Source: Enterocytospora artemiae (taxonomy: Eukaryota > Microsporidia). From it: a stretch of 64,000 nucleotides of DNA. Made by a program: the position numbers and the translations under genes. The notes under the pieces were generated by a model. That model was not told the origin of the DNA, searched no databases, and was given only the letters and a program-made list of their open reading frames with translations. The stretch is taken from assembly GCA_038659295.1 (NCBI GenBank), contig JASNGC010000004.1:124001-188000 (forward strand), written 5' to 3'. Of this stretch, positions 27,055 through 36,192 are shown piece by piece; within the stretch, counting starts at the first letter, position 1; every line of letters starts with the position of its first letter.

Positions 27055-27993
27055 ATGGCTTCAAACTTGAAATATCGTTCTTTGATTGAGAAATGTGTGG
27101 ATTGTGGAGAAACTTCAAATATTATAGAGGATTATAAAAATGGTTATAACGTGTGCGGTAATTGCGGTTGTGTCTTTAAAGATAGGCTCATAGATGAAGG
27201 GGGTGAATGGAGAACTTTCGGAGACTCGAATAAAGCAGACCCATCACGTGTGGGTAGTGCAAATAATCCGTTTCTGGAATCGGAGCAGCTTGACACTATG
27301 ATTTCATCCTCAGGTGGATCAAATGCCTATACACTTAGTAAAATACAGATGAAAAACTACATGAGAGGTCCGGAGAGAACCCTTAAGAATGGATTGAACT
27401 TGATTACTGCATATTGTGAGAGGGCTTCCATTTCAAGGACAATTTTGGATCGAGCTCAACATGTTTACAAAATTGTAGAATCTAAAAAACTACTTAAGGG
27501 AAAAAATTTGGAGGGATCTATTGGCGCTTGTCTTTACATTGCGTGTAAGTTGGAAAATTGCCCGAGAACTTTTAAGGAGATTAGCGTAATTACATCAGTG
27601 CAGAAAAGAGAAATTGGTCGTTGCTACAAAATTATTTCGAAAGAGATTGATTCTAAAGGCATCATGGCAACTGGGGACATTGTGGCAAGATTCTGTTCTG
27701 ACTTGAATCTGGATCTAAAAATTCAGCGTGTGGCTGCCACTGTGTCTAGAAATACTCAGGAGAATGGTTGTCTTACTGGACGTAGCCCAGACTCCATTGC
27801 AGCAGCTATAATATACCTTGTCCTGTATCTATTTCCTGAATCGAAGGATGCTCAAAAGGATATACAGCACATTACAAATGTGACTGAGGTGACTATAAAA
27901 AATACCTATAAAGATCTAGTGGCTCATAAAAACGAAATTATTCCAAATGATCTCGTAGACCCATCGCTTATTGCCAGTTTACCTAAAACATAA
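27055..27993 (+). CDS. SUA7: transcription initiation factor TFIIB
   Basis: This 312-residue general factor recruits Pol II to promoters with TBP. The N-terminal zinc ribbon has Cys14, Cys17, Cys34 and Cys37. The B-reader GGEWRTFGDSNKADPSRVG follows, and two cyclin repeats occupy about residues 110-305 (the first with GACLYIACKLE, the second with SIAAAIIYLVLYLF). The ribbon uses four cysteines, as in TFIIB and Brf1, but there is no Brf1 C-terminal extension. The start follows atccccaaaATG. Its length is slightly shorter than that of yeast Sua7. Confidence 0.97.
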   Translation: MASNLKYRSLIEKCVDCGETSNIIEDYKNGYNVCGNCGCVFKDRLIDEGGEWRTFGDSNKADPSRVGSANNPFLESEQLDTMISSSGGSNAYTLSKIQMKNYMRGPERTLKNGLNLITAYCERASISRTILDRAQHVYKIVESKKLLKGKNLEGSIGACLYIACKLENCPRTFKEISVITSVQKREIGRCYKIISKEIDSKGIMATGDIVARFCSDLNLDLKIQRVAATVSRNTQENGCLTGRSPDSIAAAIIYLVLYLFPESKDAQKDIQHITNVTEVTIKNTYKDLVAHKNEIIPNDLVDPSLIASLPKT

Positions 27994-28047
27994 TACACAG
28001 TAAAAGTGTCTTACAAAACTAAAGTCAAATTAAAAATTAGAGCTTGT

Positions 28048-28521
28048 TTATTTCTTCTTGGCAGAAAATGATTTTTGATTTCTTCCATTGCATTTAGTTC
28101 TCTGTCCATTACACTTAAGCCCAACAGCAAGTCTACAGGCTCTAACTTCCTTGAATTTCTTACCTCTTTCGATAAGCATTCTGAGATCTCCATCCAGTTT
28201 GATACCAACTAGTTGGGAGCTTTCTCCTGTTACAATATCCTTTTGGTGGTTTAAAAAGTATTCTGGAATACCAAACTTGAGTGGCTCAGAGATGATTTCC
28301 TGGATCTTATTAATTTCGTCAGCAGTCAACTCCCCAGCATATTTGTTGGGAGAGATTCCAGCCCTTAGGACTACAGCCTTAGCAAATCTCATTCCAATTC
28401 CCCTGATTTTGGTTAGGGAAAAAACAACCTTCTTTGTTCCATTGATGTTTGTGTTGTAGAGACGAATAATGTGCTGCATGTCCTCAGCATTAAACTGATT
28501 CGATTGAACTTTTGCTGACAT
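28048..28521 (-). CDS. RPS18: 40S ribosomal protein uS13
   Basis: This 157-residue protein matches eukaryotic S18 (uS13 family). The phrases TKIRGIGMRFA, GELTADEINKIQEII and YFLNHQKDIVTGES are characteristic, and the C-terminal tail is basic (RLAVGLKCNGQRTKCNG). It sits in the head of the small subunit and contacts the P-site tRNA. The start follows tggccctaaATG. The spacer upstream is shared with the Cgr1-like gene. Confidence 0.97.
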   Translation of the reverse strand: MSAKVQSNQFNAEDMQHIIRLYNTNINGTKKVVFSLTKIRGIGMRFAKAVVLRAGISPNKYAGELTADEINKIQEIISEPLKFGIPEYFLNHQKDIVTGESSQLVGIKLDGDLRMLIERGKKFKEVRACRLAVGLKCNGQRTKCNGRNQKSFSAKKK

Positions 28522-28674
28522 TTAGGGCCACAAAAATTTGGCAAAAATTTTTAAAAAGTGAAAATTTTTGTACAGCTTATTGTGGCAAATCTTTTCCACT
28601 CTTGACTGAGACTATTCTCTGATTAATAACCAATTTTATACCTACAATTTTTATAAAATATTTTTTGGCCCAAA
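28522..28674. promoter_or_regulatory. divergent promoter spacer, uS13 / Cgr1-like
   Basis: Several AAATTT-like tracts occur here: aaaaatttgg, caaaaatttttaaaaagt and gaaaatttttg. Ends with C/G triplets (ggcccaaaATG and ggccctaaATG) flank the spacer. This combination fits a strong divergent microsporidian promoter. Confidence 0.55.
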
Positions 28675-28896
28675 ATGGCTAACTTATTGAAGAAGTCATG
28701 GAAGGATCGTAAGCCGAAGAATGCAGCATCTGTTATTCCCTATGAGCAGAGACAGAGATTCAGAGAAATTAAAAGGATAGAAATCAAAGCCAAGAGGGAA
28801 AAGATAAATGAGTTGAGGCAGAATAAGAAGGAATACTTTGAAAGAATTGAAAAGTTAAGAGAGGAGAAACTCAAGAAGAAAAAAATGACAAAATGA
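28675..28896 (+). CDS. small basic helical protein, Cgr1-like rRNA-processing factor
   Basis: This 73-residue protein opens MANLLKKSWKDRKPKNAA and continues as a Lys/Arg/Glu helix (EKINELRQNKKEYFERIEK). The Trp-Lys-x-x-Lys start followed by one long charged helix is the layout of the Cgr1 (CCDC86) family, which is needed for 60S subunit rRNA processing; yeast Cgr1 is about 120 residues. The start follows ggcccaaaATG, so it is a real gene. The family call rests on a short motif and the ribosomal neighbourhood only. Confidence 0.5.
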   Translation: MANLLKKSWKDRKPKNAASVIPYEQRQRFREIKRIEIKAKREKINELRQNKKEYFERIEKLREEKLKKKKMTK

Positions 28897-29068
28897 TGCA
28901 AAGAATCTTTCATTTTGTCCTTGATGACGGTAGATATTTACCAGCTATTAATAAATGGCATAGCAGTACAGACTTTTCAGTGTTGTTGTTTTCTTGCTCG
29001 ATTTACTGACTTCTCAGAACATCAGTTGGTAATTTTTTATAATTTTTTTACAAATTTTTCATCCTCAA

Positions 29069-29365
29069 ATGGCTGCTCAACAGATGAAGAAGTTCTTTAG
29101 AAGCAGACGTGTTGCTCATAAGACCACACCACTTCCTGCTGAACATTCTCCAGCAAAGAAGAGGGATTATGGTTTGAGCGAGTCACAGAAACTAGCAAAG
29201 CTAATTGTGGGGGAAGTCAGCGGATTGTGCCCATATGAAAAGAAGGCAGTAGAATACATTAGAGGTGATAGTATAAAGAAGGCAAGAAAATTCCTAAAAA
29301 TCAGGTTGGGCTCATTGGTGAGAGCAGAAAAGAAGTTTGATATTTTGATGAAACAATACAGATAA
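29069..29365 (+). CDS. RPL36: 60S ribosomal protein eL36
   Basis: This 98-residue protein has the eL36 phrases RVAHKT, the helix VGEVSGLCPYEKKAVEY and the basic C-terminal helix (KKARKFLKIRLGSLVRAEKK). It lies at the surface of the large subunit. The ATG is preceded by catcctcaa and by an A/T element (acaaatttttc), the promoter type also seen at other ribosomal genes here. The length is normal. Confidence 0.95.
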   Translation: MAAQQMKKFFRSRRVAHKTTPLPAEHSPAKKRDYGLSESQKLAKLIVGEVSGLCPYEKKAVEYIRGDSIKKARKFLKIRLGSLVRAEKKFDILMKQYR

Positions 29366-29505
29366 ATAAAGTACTTTTAGGATTAGGATGATCGATCGCA
29401 TAGATGTTTGTAGTTAGCTTTGACGTGTGTAGAAGTGGTGATATTTAAACAGTACCATATTTGCTAAATATATTAATTTTAACCATTTTTCCCTTCCCCT
29501 TTGGT

Positions 29506-29964
29506 ATGGTTTTGTGTGAATGGATAGACTGTAGTGAGGATGTGGATGATCTCCAAGACCATCTTAGAAAACACATTCCCGGCAATGGAGATTATAAGTG
29601 TCAGTGGAGAAACTGTTTTCGATTCAACATTCCCCAAACCAATAAATACACCTTTGCAGCTCATCTAAAGTGTCATTCTGGAATTAAGCCATTCATTTGT
29701 AAACTGTGTGAAAAGCATTTTGCACGATCAGATGCATTGAATAAGCATATCAAAAAGCATGAATTAGAGGAAACCGATAAGAGAGAAAACTTTGACAGAA
29801 TATTCTATGCTTCGGAAAGGAGAGATTGGGAAATAAACCAAACTAGCGAATTGTTGGAAGAAAGGCAGCATTACAACAATTTATTGAGGATAATCCAAGA
29901 AGAAAAGTGTAGAAGGTATGACACAAACAATTACCTAGAAGATTCATGGGAAGATTATCTATAG
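29506..29964 (+). CDS. three-finger C2H2 zinc-finger protein
   Basis: This 152-residue protein starts at the ATG after cccttcccctttggt. Three zinc fingers are visible: Cys4-Cys9-His19-His23, Cys32-Cys37-His53-His57 and Cys65-Cys68-His81-His85. The first two use the wider C-x4-C spacing typical of GLI/ZIC-like and Aebp2-like proteins, and the third has the standard C-x2-C-x12-H-x3-H form. The linker HSGIKPF between fingers 2 and 3 resembles the TGEKPF linker. The tail is charged and helical. It is probably a DNA-binding regulator; the target is unknown. Confidence 0.75.
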   Translation: MVLCEWIDCSEDVDDLQDHLRKHIPGNGDYKCQWRNCFRFNIPQTNKYTFAAHLKCHSGIKPFICKLCEKHFARSDALNKHIKKHELEETDKRENFDRIFYASERRDWEINQTSELLEERQHYNNLLRIIQEEKCRRYDTNNYLEDSWEDYL

Positions 29965-30438
29965 ATATCTTGCCAGGCAATCCTCATCTTTAATTAAATC
30001 AAGTATAGTGGCATTTGCCCAGTGTGGAAATTAATGATTATTTTATAGTTCGTTCAAAATCATGAAGTTATCAGTCATTATTGTACAAGTATTATTGATT
30101 AGGCTAACATCTCATTTTCTCATTTACATCAAAAAATTCAGTTGTAATAAAAAAGCGCTTATAGCATGAGTACCTGCCAGCATAAGCACATATTACATAA
30201 AATTCCCGACTATTGGGCTTAGAATTAAAGAGTTTTTCAGGTAAGTATTCTCCACTTGTAATTTTTCATATTATGACTGCTAACATTATTTACATATTAA
30301 GATTTTCTTTACTAAAAATATAGAAGATTATGGGAAGTCTGAGCAACTACTCACATCCGTTTTAGAGAATAGTATTTAAAATACTGTTTCTCCTTTAGTT
30401 ATTATTTTTTGATGGCCCCTCCCCCTATCTCTGCTTCT
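29965..30438. other. intergenic with an intron-like stretch and a palindrome
   Basis: A string matching a spliceosomal intron (30241-30301 or -30323) lies here and is listed separately. A 15-base perfect palindrome (agtattt a aaatact) lies at 30371-30385. No other gene was seen. Confidence 0.5.
30241..30301 (+). other. intron-like sequence in noncoding DNA
   Basis: The donor is a full consensus cag|gtaagt at 30241. A branch-like tgctaac lies at 30278-30284, and an ag acceptor lies at 30300-30301 (alternatively at 30322-30323). Neither side joins into a convincing reading frame, so it may belong to a noncoding RNA, to an untranslated leader, or be a chance match. Confidence 0.25.
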
Positions 30439-31890
30439 ATGCGCATTTCTACTCGCATATACAATCCAAAATCATTTCTAACCATACATTTTGTAAATAC
30501 CCAGATGATTCCATTATATTTTACTTCAATAGCAGTCATAACACTAATATATATTATAACTATGTCCGGCGTATCTGGCCAAAACAGGAGTGAGGACAGT
30601 AACTTTAGCCTGTTCCATTCTCTTCATTTCTTCTTGGCCCTAGTGTATTTCCTAGCCTCAATGATGTTCAAGTTGGATAAATCAGTATCCACTGAAAACA
30701 CTCTTGAAGTACTTCCTGAAGCTATCCTGTTGTATTCACTGGGAAGGATAGTCTTCTATTTCTTGGAAAATGCTTACTTTTACGAAAATGTCCTAAGCAT
30801 GGGATTCATATGGCTGCTATATGATGTGAGCACTACGTTAAAGAAGGGATTTAATAATTATCTCCTGATATTTAGTGGCTGGATACTTTTTCGACTCTTC
30901 TCGACATCTTCTAATCTCATCACACTTTTTGTGATATTTATATGCTTATACTCCATAGATCTGTCACCTAACTATGTTTCCAGAAATGGTGTAATGTCGG
31001 TGGTGTACTTTATAGATCTTTTTCTTACTTCTAAAAATTTTATTGAAGAGTCTTGGAACCTTTTCAATAACGGCTCGCTATTTATCATAAGTTTGCTTTA
31101 CTTTGGACTTTTGTATGTAATTTTCGTTACAGAGTGGAGTCTGTTCTCGAGGCCAATTAGTTACTTTATTTCTGTGGCACTGGTATTTTCAATATATCCT
31201 AAATGTGGTATTTTTTTTACCGTTCTTGAAAGTAGATTGGTGCCCTCGATTATTGCTTTTTCTATATCTATGGCAGTTCTGGGGATTCTATATAAGAAAA
31301 CTACATTGACAGTTCACTTTCCTCCAAACGATCAGAGTATTTCTGATTTTATCGAATACTCTATAAAGCCACTGATATTTGCCACGAAACTGGATCCAAT
31401 TGGAATAACAATACCCAAAAATATGATTCTTGCTTGGGATGCTGATGATACCAGTGATGGCAAAGACACTTCCAGCAATTGTACGATTTCTTTTAGAGAT
31501 TTTAAAGCCATCTCTATCCTGCATATTTTAAACAATTTGGTTAGATCTGAAAATAAGCGAATTAACACCCTAAGTAGGCGTGTCTGCGAATCAATATACA
31601 ATTTTAGGGACGAACTAAAAATGGCAATATCAAATGCAAAAAACCACTTTGACAACTTAGACCGGGACATTAAATCTGCTATAGAGAATATTATAGAGAG
31701 AAATAAGAACAGCATCTATAATACACTGAATGCTTATCAAAATACTGAAGGGAATGAGAATGCTCTATCTTTTGTTTACGACCTTACCCATGAAGAATAT
31801 GCATTCTTCAAGAACCAAATTGAAAATAGAATCAAGAACGAAGAGTTTGAGAATATGATAATTTATTTGAATGGATTTTATATAGAATAG
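30439..31890 (+). CDS. multipass membrane protein with cytosolic C-terminal domain
   Basis: This protein has 483 residues if it starts at 30439. Another ATG at 30412 adds nine residues; the run of C before 30439 favours the later one. The first 290 residues contain about eight hydrophobic segments (for example MIPLYFTSIAVITLIYII and ISLLYFGLLYVIFV). The last 190 residues are soluble, charged and helical, with a region near 390-450 likely to coil. No transporter motif or enzyme signature was recognised. The layout resembles a channel or transporter-like protein with a soluble tail. It may be specific to this lineage. Confidence 0.7.
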   Translation: MRISTRIYNPKSFLTIHFVNTQMIPLYFTSIAVITLIYIITMSGVSGQNRSEDSNFSLFHSLHFFLALVYFLASMMFKLDKSVSTENTLEVLPEAILLYSLGRIVFYFLENAYFYENVLSMGFIWLLYDVSTTLKKGFNNYLLIFSGWILFRLFSTSSNLITLFVIFICLYSIDLSPNYVSRNGVMSVVYFIDLFLTSKNFIEESWNLFNNGSLFIISLLYFGLLYVIFVTEWSLFSRPISYFISVALVFSIYPKCGIFFTVLESRLVPSIIAFSISMAVLGILYKKTTLTVHFPPNDQSISDFIEYSIKPLIFATKLDPIGITIPKNMILAWDADDTSDGKDTSSNCTISFRDFKAISILHILNNLVRSENKRINTLSRRVCESIYNFRDELKMAISNAKNHFDNLDRDIKSAIENIIERNKNSIYNTLNAYQNTEGNENALSFVYDLTHEEYAFFKNQIENRIKNEEFENMIIYLNGFYIE

Positions 31891-31956
31891 GGTGAGTGAG
31901 AGCTCAGGTTGTGTGTAGTACATCTAGTATGTGCATTCATGTGATAAATGTTTTGT

Positions 31957-32661
31957 TTACAATAAATGGTAGTTCATTATAAAATCCTCTTTTAGTTTGT
32001 TCTTCTCTATGTCGTTTCCTATCATGTTTCTATATGTATGTGTCTTCAATGCGGCTTGTCTTAACAGTTTTTTGGTATTTCCTAATATTTTATACGCTTT
32101 GTCTTCAGAAATTCCAAACAAGCCCAATAGCTTGCAAATATCTGGTGGTGATTTTATTTCGGTTCTATGCCTGGCTCCACTAGAAATTATTAAAATCGGA
32201 GCCGCACCTAATTTTAGTAATCTTCTCAGATATGCCATGAACTTTATTCTTTCTTCAGCTTTATATAGAGCATCTACAAGGACAATTTCTACAAAGATGT
32301 TGTTTTCTTTTAAACTATTAATTGTTCCCTTTCTAATATGCAACCCATTATGAATCTGTAAAATATCTGGGGCAAACTTTATTATAGTAGAAGTTACCTC
32401 ACTATCAACTTTGATAGAAACAATGTCGAAATGATTTCTAATAGTGTTGAATTGGTTTGTGTTGTTTAATGCTCCAAAACCGCTCATCTGGGTCGTATCA
32501 AAATTAATTCTGGAATATACCCTTTTATCGATTTTTGGTAAAACAGTTCGATTGAAATCGTCTTTGAACACCTTAGTTATGCAGAATCCGGAAATATTGT
32601 CGAAAGAGGACAATTCAGAGAAATTCTCATAATTTTCGCTAATATTTAAGTCAAAGTACAT
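31957..32661 (-). CDS. RPP1: RNase P/MRP subunit Rpp1 (Rpp30)
   Basis: This 234-residue protein has the PHP-like TIM-barrel core of Rpp30: FDIVSIKVDSE, APDILQIHNGLHIRKG, DALYKAEERIKFM and ILIISSGARHRTEIKSP, followed by DICKLLGLFGI. In yeast and human it binds the RNA of RNase P, which removes tRNA 5' leaders, and of RNase MRP. The start at 32661 is chosen because it follows agccctttcaaga; the open frame continues upstream without ATG support. The protein is somewhat shorter than in yeast (293) and human (268). Confidence 0.92.
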   Translation of the reverse strand: MYFDLNISENYENFSELSSFDNISGFCITKVFKDDFNRTVLPKIDKRVYSRINFDTTQMSGFGALNNTNQFNTIRNHFDIVSIKVDSEVTSTIIKFAPDILQIHNGLHIRKGTINSLKENNIFVEIVLVDALYKAEERIKFMAYLRRLLKLGAAPILIISSGARHRTEIKSPPDICKLLGLFGISEDKAYKILGNTKKLLRQAALKTHTYRNMIGNDIEKNKLKEDFIMNYHLL

Positions 32662-33181
32662 TCTTGAAAGGGCTAAAAGTTGGAGATATATTTGGATGGT
32701 AGATAGAAATATGTCACAGTGGAGTGTAGTTGTATAAGATGGCATTCATTAGTACAGGTTTTTGTAGAAGAATCTGCAATACTATCTTGATGTGCTTTTT
32801 CGGAGTGACATATTTAGGTAATCATGGCAATGATGTGTATTATGAGCTTTAAAGCAAATTAGACCATCTCGTCATAATATTTAGACGAGACATCTGATAA
32901 ATAGACTTTATTTCTATTGTCACCATCAGATCATAAAATGATATTGAGCCAGAATTATTTTACTAGTGTTTCTAACTGGTTAATTATTGGTATTAGAAGC
33001 TTGGGATATAAACCTTAGAAATTCATCATTCCAATAAGATAATGCCAACAACAATTTATTCTTATATAAAATTAAAAAAACATAACACCAGTGTGATAAA
33101 TCAGCCAACCCTGTTATGACAATTTATTGCTTACAATCAATAATAGGTATACACATTAAAATATCATTTACATTTATCCAA
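32662..33181. other. intergenic with one small hairpin
   Basis: A perfect 6-bp stem (ctcgtc ... gacgag, 32868-32889) has a 10-base loop, and an atctgat/atcagat pair lies just after. No gene was seen. Short chance frames were rejected. Confidence 0.5.
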
Positions 33182-33367
33182 TCAATCCACATATTCAACA
33201 TATTCAAGCTTTCCATTAAATAACTCCCACAGCGTCTCAAAAACCTTTAAATATTTTTCACTATATTTACCTTTTATCTGATATTCCTGGTCGTATTTGT
33301 CTATTTTCTTTCTAACCTCAAATCTACTTGGATGCCATAATTTTTTACAATTGATATTCCTTGCCAT
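33182..33367 (-). CDS. CIR_N/Cwc25-like mini protein (tentative)
   Basis: This 61-residue protein has the motif LWHPSRFEVRKKIDKYDQEY near residues 10-30, which fits the N-terminal domain of CIR1/Cwc25-type splicing factors (pattern K-x-W-H-P or S-W-H followed by a charged helix). The full families are several hundred residues long, so this would be a stand-alone domain. The start is strong (ttacccataATG). The presence of an LSm gene elsewhere agrees with residual splicing, but the identity stays uncertain. Confidence 0.45.
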   Translation of the reverse strand: MARNINCKKLWHPSRFEVRKKIDKYDQEYQIKGKYSEKYLKVFETLWELFNGKLEYVEYVD

Positions 33368-33845
33368 TATGGGTAAGAATACGTGACTGCAAAATAGAAG
33401 GACTGTTATTTATAGCAATACCGGAGATTGGAGTTGATCAGTCTCATTATATGTTTGGATGTAAAGTCATGGACTATCACTGTTCTTAGATCTTTATTTC
33501 AATTATGTCGACAACTGCAGAGCTAATGCTTGATTCTCCACCAATAGTAGATATTTTCCTGAAGGAATTTTAGCCACATATCTCAAACTACCTAGCGATA
33601 GAGCTGTGATGTTACTATCGGTTCCCAAACAAACATACATCTATTAGGACCATTTGGTCTCCACTAAAAACACCATTAGTTTACAAAGCACATTTATTGA
33701 ATCAAAAAATGGAAATTAATCAATCCAAGAGAAAAAAGGTAACAAAAGCGATTAATCATGGGAATATCGTTGAAATAGAATTTGGAATTTCATAAAGAAG
33801 ATATCCTAGCATCTACCATCTTTGAATTTGATCTCAAACAGGATA
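33368..33845. other. intergenic, no gene seen
   Basis: The gap is AT-rich. A 28-codon frame at 33711 and a 21-codon frame on the other strand were seen and dismissed as too short and lacking neighbouring support. Confidence 0.55.
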
Positions 33846-34886
33846 TTAATCAAGTTCACAGACAAACCTGTTTTCAAATATTTCGATTTCCTTATCAGAT
33901 GAAATTATCGTGTCGTCAACATTCCTGGCAGATGTATTCCTATCTGCAGGATTATAAATGCGAGAAAAATTCTTCTTGAAGAAATCCTCATCGAGAAACA
34001 ACTCACAGCTTTCAATTTTGTGCGATTTCAGCTTTTTTCTATTATAAAATACATCATTGGAAATCGGTAGATTCTTCTTCATATTCAGTTTCTTTCTGGC
34101 CGAGTTGTCAAAATCCTTGCCAAATTCCAGAATCATCCTAATTTTACTTTGATAGACACTCTGCTCAATCTCCAGTCGCTCCTTTGTCAAATCACACAGC
34201 TTGTTTAAATCGTGGAATTCTGCATATAACTTTTCTAATTTATCGGTAATGTGCTGCTCATTTTTCCTGGACTTTACTTTCGGATATAATATTCTGTTTC
34301 TAAAACAAGCATATGCCTCGTATCCACTTTTTTCATATCGAATAAGACATCTATCCAGAATAAACTCAATAAACTGATCGTTCTTCACGTAATTATAGAA
34401 TTTTTGATCCTCTCCAAACGTATAGATAGCATCAAAAAAATTGTATGTTTCCTCGGTAGAGATATGTCCCTCAGCTTCTGTTTCGCCAGCCCTTTCGAGA
34501 GCTACCAAGTTCAATATTCTAATTGCACCCTTCTCGATAACCCCACTTGTCCCAACAATTTTTTCAAGCTCTAACTTGTCATTTTGGCATTCTATATACT
34601 CATTCTGGCAGTCTCTTTGCCAATTAATTTTTTTTCCTACAGGGATATCTTTGTACAGCCTTTTACATGGATTGTCTATTTCTATAATCACCGGTAATGG
34701 AATCGAAATTCCTGTTCCCTTCATTATATTTTGTAGGTGAATTTCTTTTTCTTCCTCCTCCTCCATTCCAGTACTTTTAACTTCTTCGTAGTCTTCAATT
34801 ACTTCTTCGTTCAAGGCATCGTACATAAAAACACTATAGTCCGTATTATTGTCTATCTTTATGTTTCTTTTTCGCTTAAAAGCCAT
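33846..34886 (-). CDS. EPL1: Enhancer-of-polycomb-like protein (NuA4 Epl1)
   Basis: This 346-residue protein has the EPC layout: SIPLPVIIEID near residue 60 (IP-x-P in Epl1), an acidic middle, then YEAYACFRNR followed by KSRKNEQHITDKLEKLYAE and a helix rich in Leu/Glu (ERLEIEQSVYQ). These match the conserved region of Epl1 that binds Esa1, Yng2 and Eaf6. Epl1 anchors the NuA4 histone acetyltransferase to chromatin. The long C-terminal part of yeast Epl1 (832 residues) is absent. The match is at motif level only. The start (tatccgttaATG) is moderately supported. Confidence 0.55.
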   Translation of the reverse strand: MAFKRKRNIKIDNNTDYSVFMYDALNEEVIEDYEEVKSTGMEEEEEKEIHLQNIMKGTGISIPLPVIIEIDNPCKRLYKDIPVGKKINWQRDCQNEYIECQNDKLELEKIVGTSGVIEKGAIRILNLVALERAGETEAEGHISTEETYNFFDAIYTFGEDQKFYNYVKNDQFIEFILDRCLIRYEKSGYEAYACFRNRILYPKVKSRKNEQHITDKLEKLYAEFHDLNKLCDLTKERLEIEQSVYQSKIRMILEFGKDFDNSARKKLNMKKNLPISNDVFYNRKKLKSHKIESCELFLDEDFFKKNFSRIYNPADRNTSARNVDDTIISSDKEIEIFENRFVCELD

Positions 34887-35290
34887 TAACGGATAATTTT
34901 ATGCCAATTATTTGTTAGTGAAAAATTTATCTGTAAAAATACTTGAAGGAGAAACTTTTCAAGCCTAATTCTAGCTTTGCTATTATTACCATAAATATGG
35001 AATATGAGCTTTAAAAACCACCTTAGCTCATAACTCTTATTACCAGTATTGAGTGATGGCCAAATAATAGTTTCTATAGGCGAATGCTTAATTAATAAAA
35101 TTGTGTAATACTAGCATTTCATCGACTTCTGCATCTTTTCTACGTTTTTTCCCTTACCTCGCGAATGTTTGTGATAAATTGAGGGGATTCAAATGTTTTG
35201 ATCTTAATCTTGTTGCACAAGAATTTTGTTTCTGGAATAAACAAATTTTCATTTGTGAATTACTTTTAAAATTCCTTTACCATATTGGCC
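34887..35290. other. intergenic between divergent genes
   Basis: This spacer is shared by the Epl1-like gene and the OB-fold gene. It is AT-rich, with no open frame and no RNA gene seen. The end ttggcc before 35291 is the weak start signal of the next gene. Confidence 0.5.
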
Positions 35291-36082
35291 ATGGATAATT
35301 TGATTAACAAAATTAGAAATAGTCAGAAACGAATTTGTAAAGACAGCAGGAAAATCAATAGTCTTACAGACGTATGGATAAAAAACATAAATACCACAGA
35401 CATAAGCAACGATGTTCATGAAAAGAAGAATTTGCAGGATCGTACCAAAGATCTTGTTTCCAATTCTTCTCAGAATATGGATTGTTCAAGTGATAACATC
35501 ATTGATTCACAGCAGCAAATTAATATAGAATGTAAAGATACTTTTGTAAATTCACAGAATACATTTGATGAATCCAACAGATGCATCTCTTCTAATGATG
35601 TTTTTATGGAGGATATAGGTAAGTCTAAAAAAATAACATCTGAAAGAGATCTAACAATTGGTAATTGTTCTGAATTAAACATAGATGTAGTGAAGGTTCC
35701 AACATCCAAGGAAGATGCTGATGAGTACGATCTATTAAATATTAATACATCCCAATTGGAAGGATTACCATGTAATAGATTTAAGTTGGATTTCGATATT
35801 TTGTCCAACTATAATAGCACATCAATAAAAGTGTATGAATTAAAACAAATCTGCAATTACAAGGTTGATGGTAATATTGCAGTTATTGTGAAATCAAAAG
35901 AACCCTTTTGCAATTCATACAAGTTGGAATTGTGTGACGAAACTGGAGTAATTATTGGCTGTACAAATGTCTCAGAAATTGAAATAGGCAATATTCTGAT
36001 TTTGAAGAACTGTTCATTATGGAAAGTTAATGGAAACCACCTAAATATTGTAAGCTCCAATATTGAAGAGATAGTGAGATAA
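35291..36082 (+). CDS. HROB-like OB-fold protein
   Basis: This protein has 263 residues. The first 165 are polar, Asn/Ser/Asp-rich and probably disordered. The last 80 form one OB-like domain with the phrases NIAVIVKSKEP, LELCDETGVIIGCT, IGNILILKNCSLW and HLNIVSSNIEEI. This order (I-V-K-S, D-x-T-G, G-x-x-L-x-L-x, L-N-I) is that of the C-terminal HROB domain (C17orf53, the MCM8-MCM9 partner in strand-exchange repair). Its N-terminus is mainly a recruitment tail in animals. Whether this protein has an MCM partner is unknown. The start at 35291 is the first ATG of the frame. Confidence 0.6.
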   Translation: MDNLINKIRNSQKRICKDSRKINSLTDVWIKNINTTDISNDVHEKKNLQDRTKDLVSNSSQNMDCSSDNIIDSQQQINIECKDTFVNSQNTFDESNRCISSNDVFMEDIGKSKKITSERDLTIGNCSELNIDVVKVPTSKEDADEYDLLNINTSQLEGLPCNRFKLDFDILSNYNSTSIKVYELKQICNYKVDGNIAVIVKSKEPFCNSYKLELCDETGVIIGCTNVSEIEIGNILILKNCSLWKVNGNHLNIVSSNIEEIVR

Positions 36083-36192
36083 TTGATTCAGGTCAAAGGC
36101 TTTTTTGTCGGTAAACTGGTTTGAACTGTTCTTGTATTTGCATTTTCTCCAACTTATTCAATCATAAGCAATTACACTTTTACAGTCCTAAA

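Noticed and set aside
32521..33300. Short plus-strand frames near Rpp1 and the CIR_N-like gene
   Set aside because: They are under 40 codons, with weak signals, and overlap the coding DNA of better supported genes.
35619..35650. gtaagt...taac...ag string inside the HROB-like coding region
   Set aside because: Its length (28 bases) would break the frame, and the unspliced frame is open and protein-like, so it is probably exonic.
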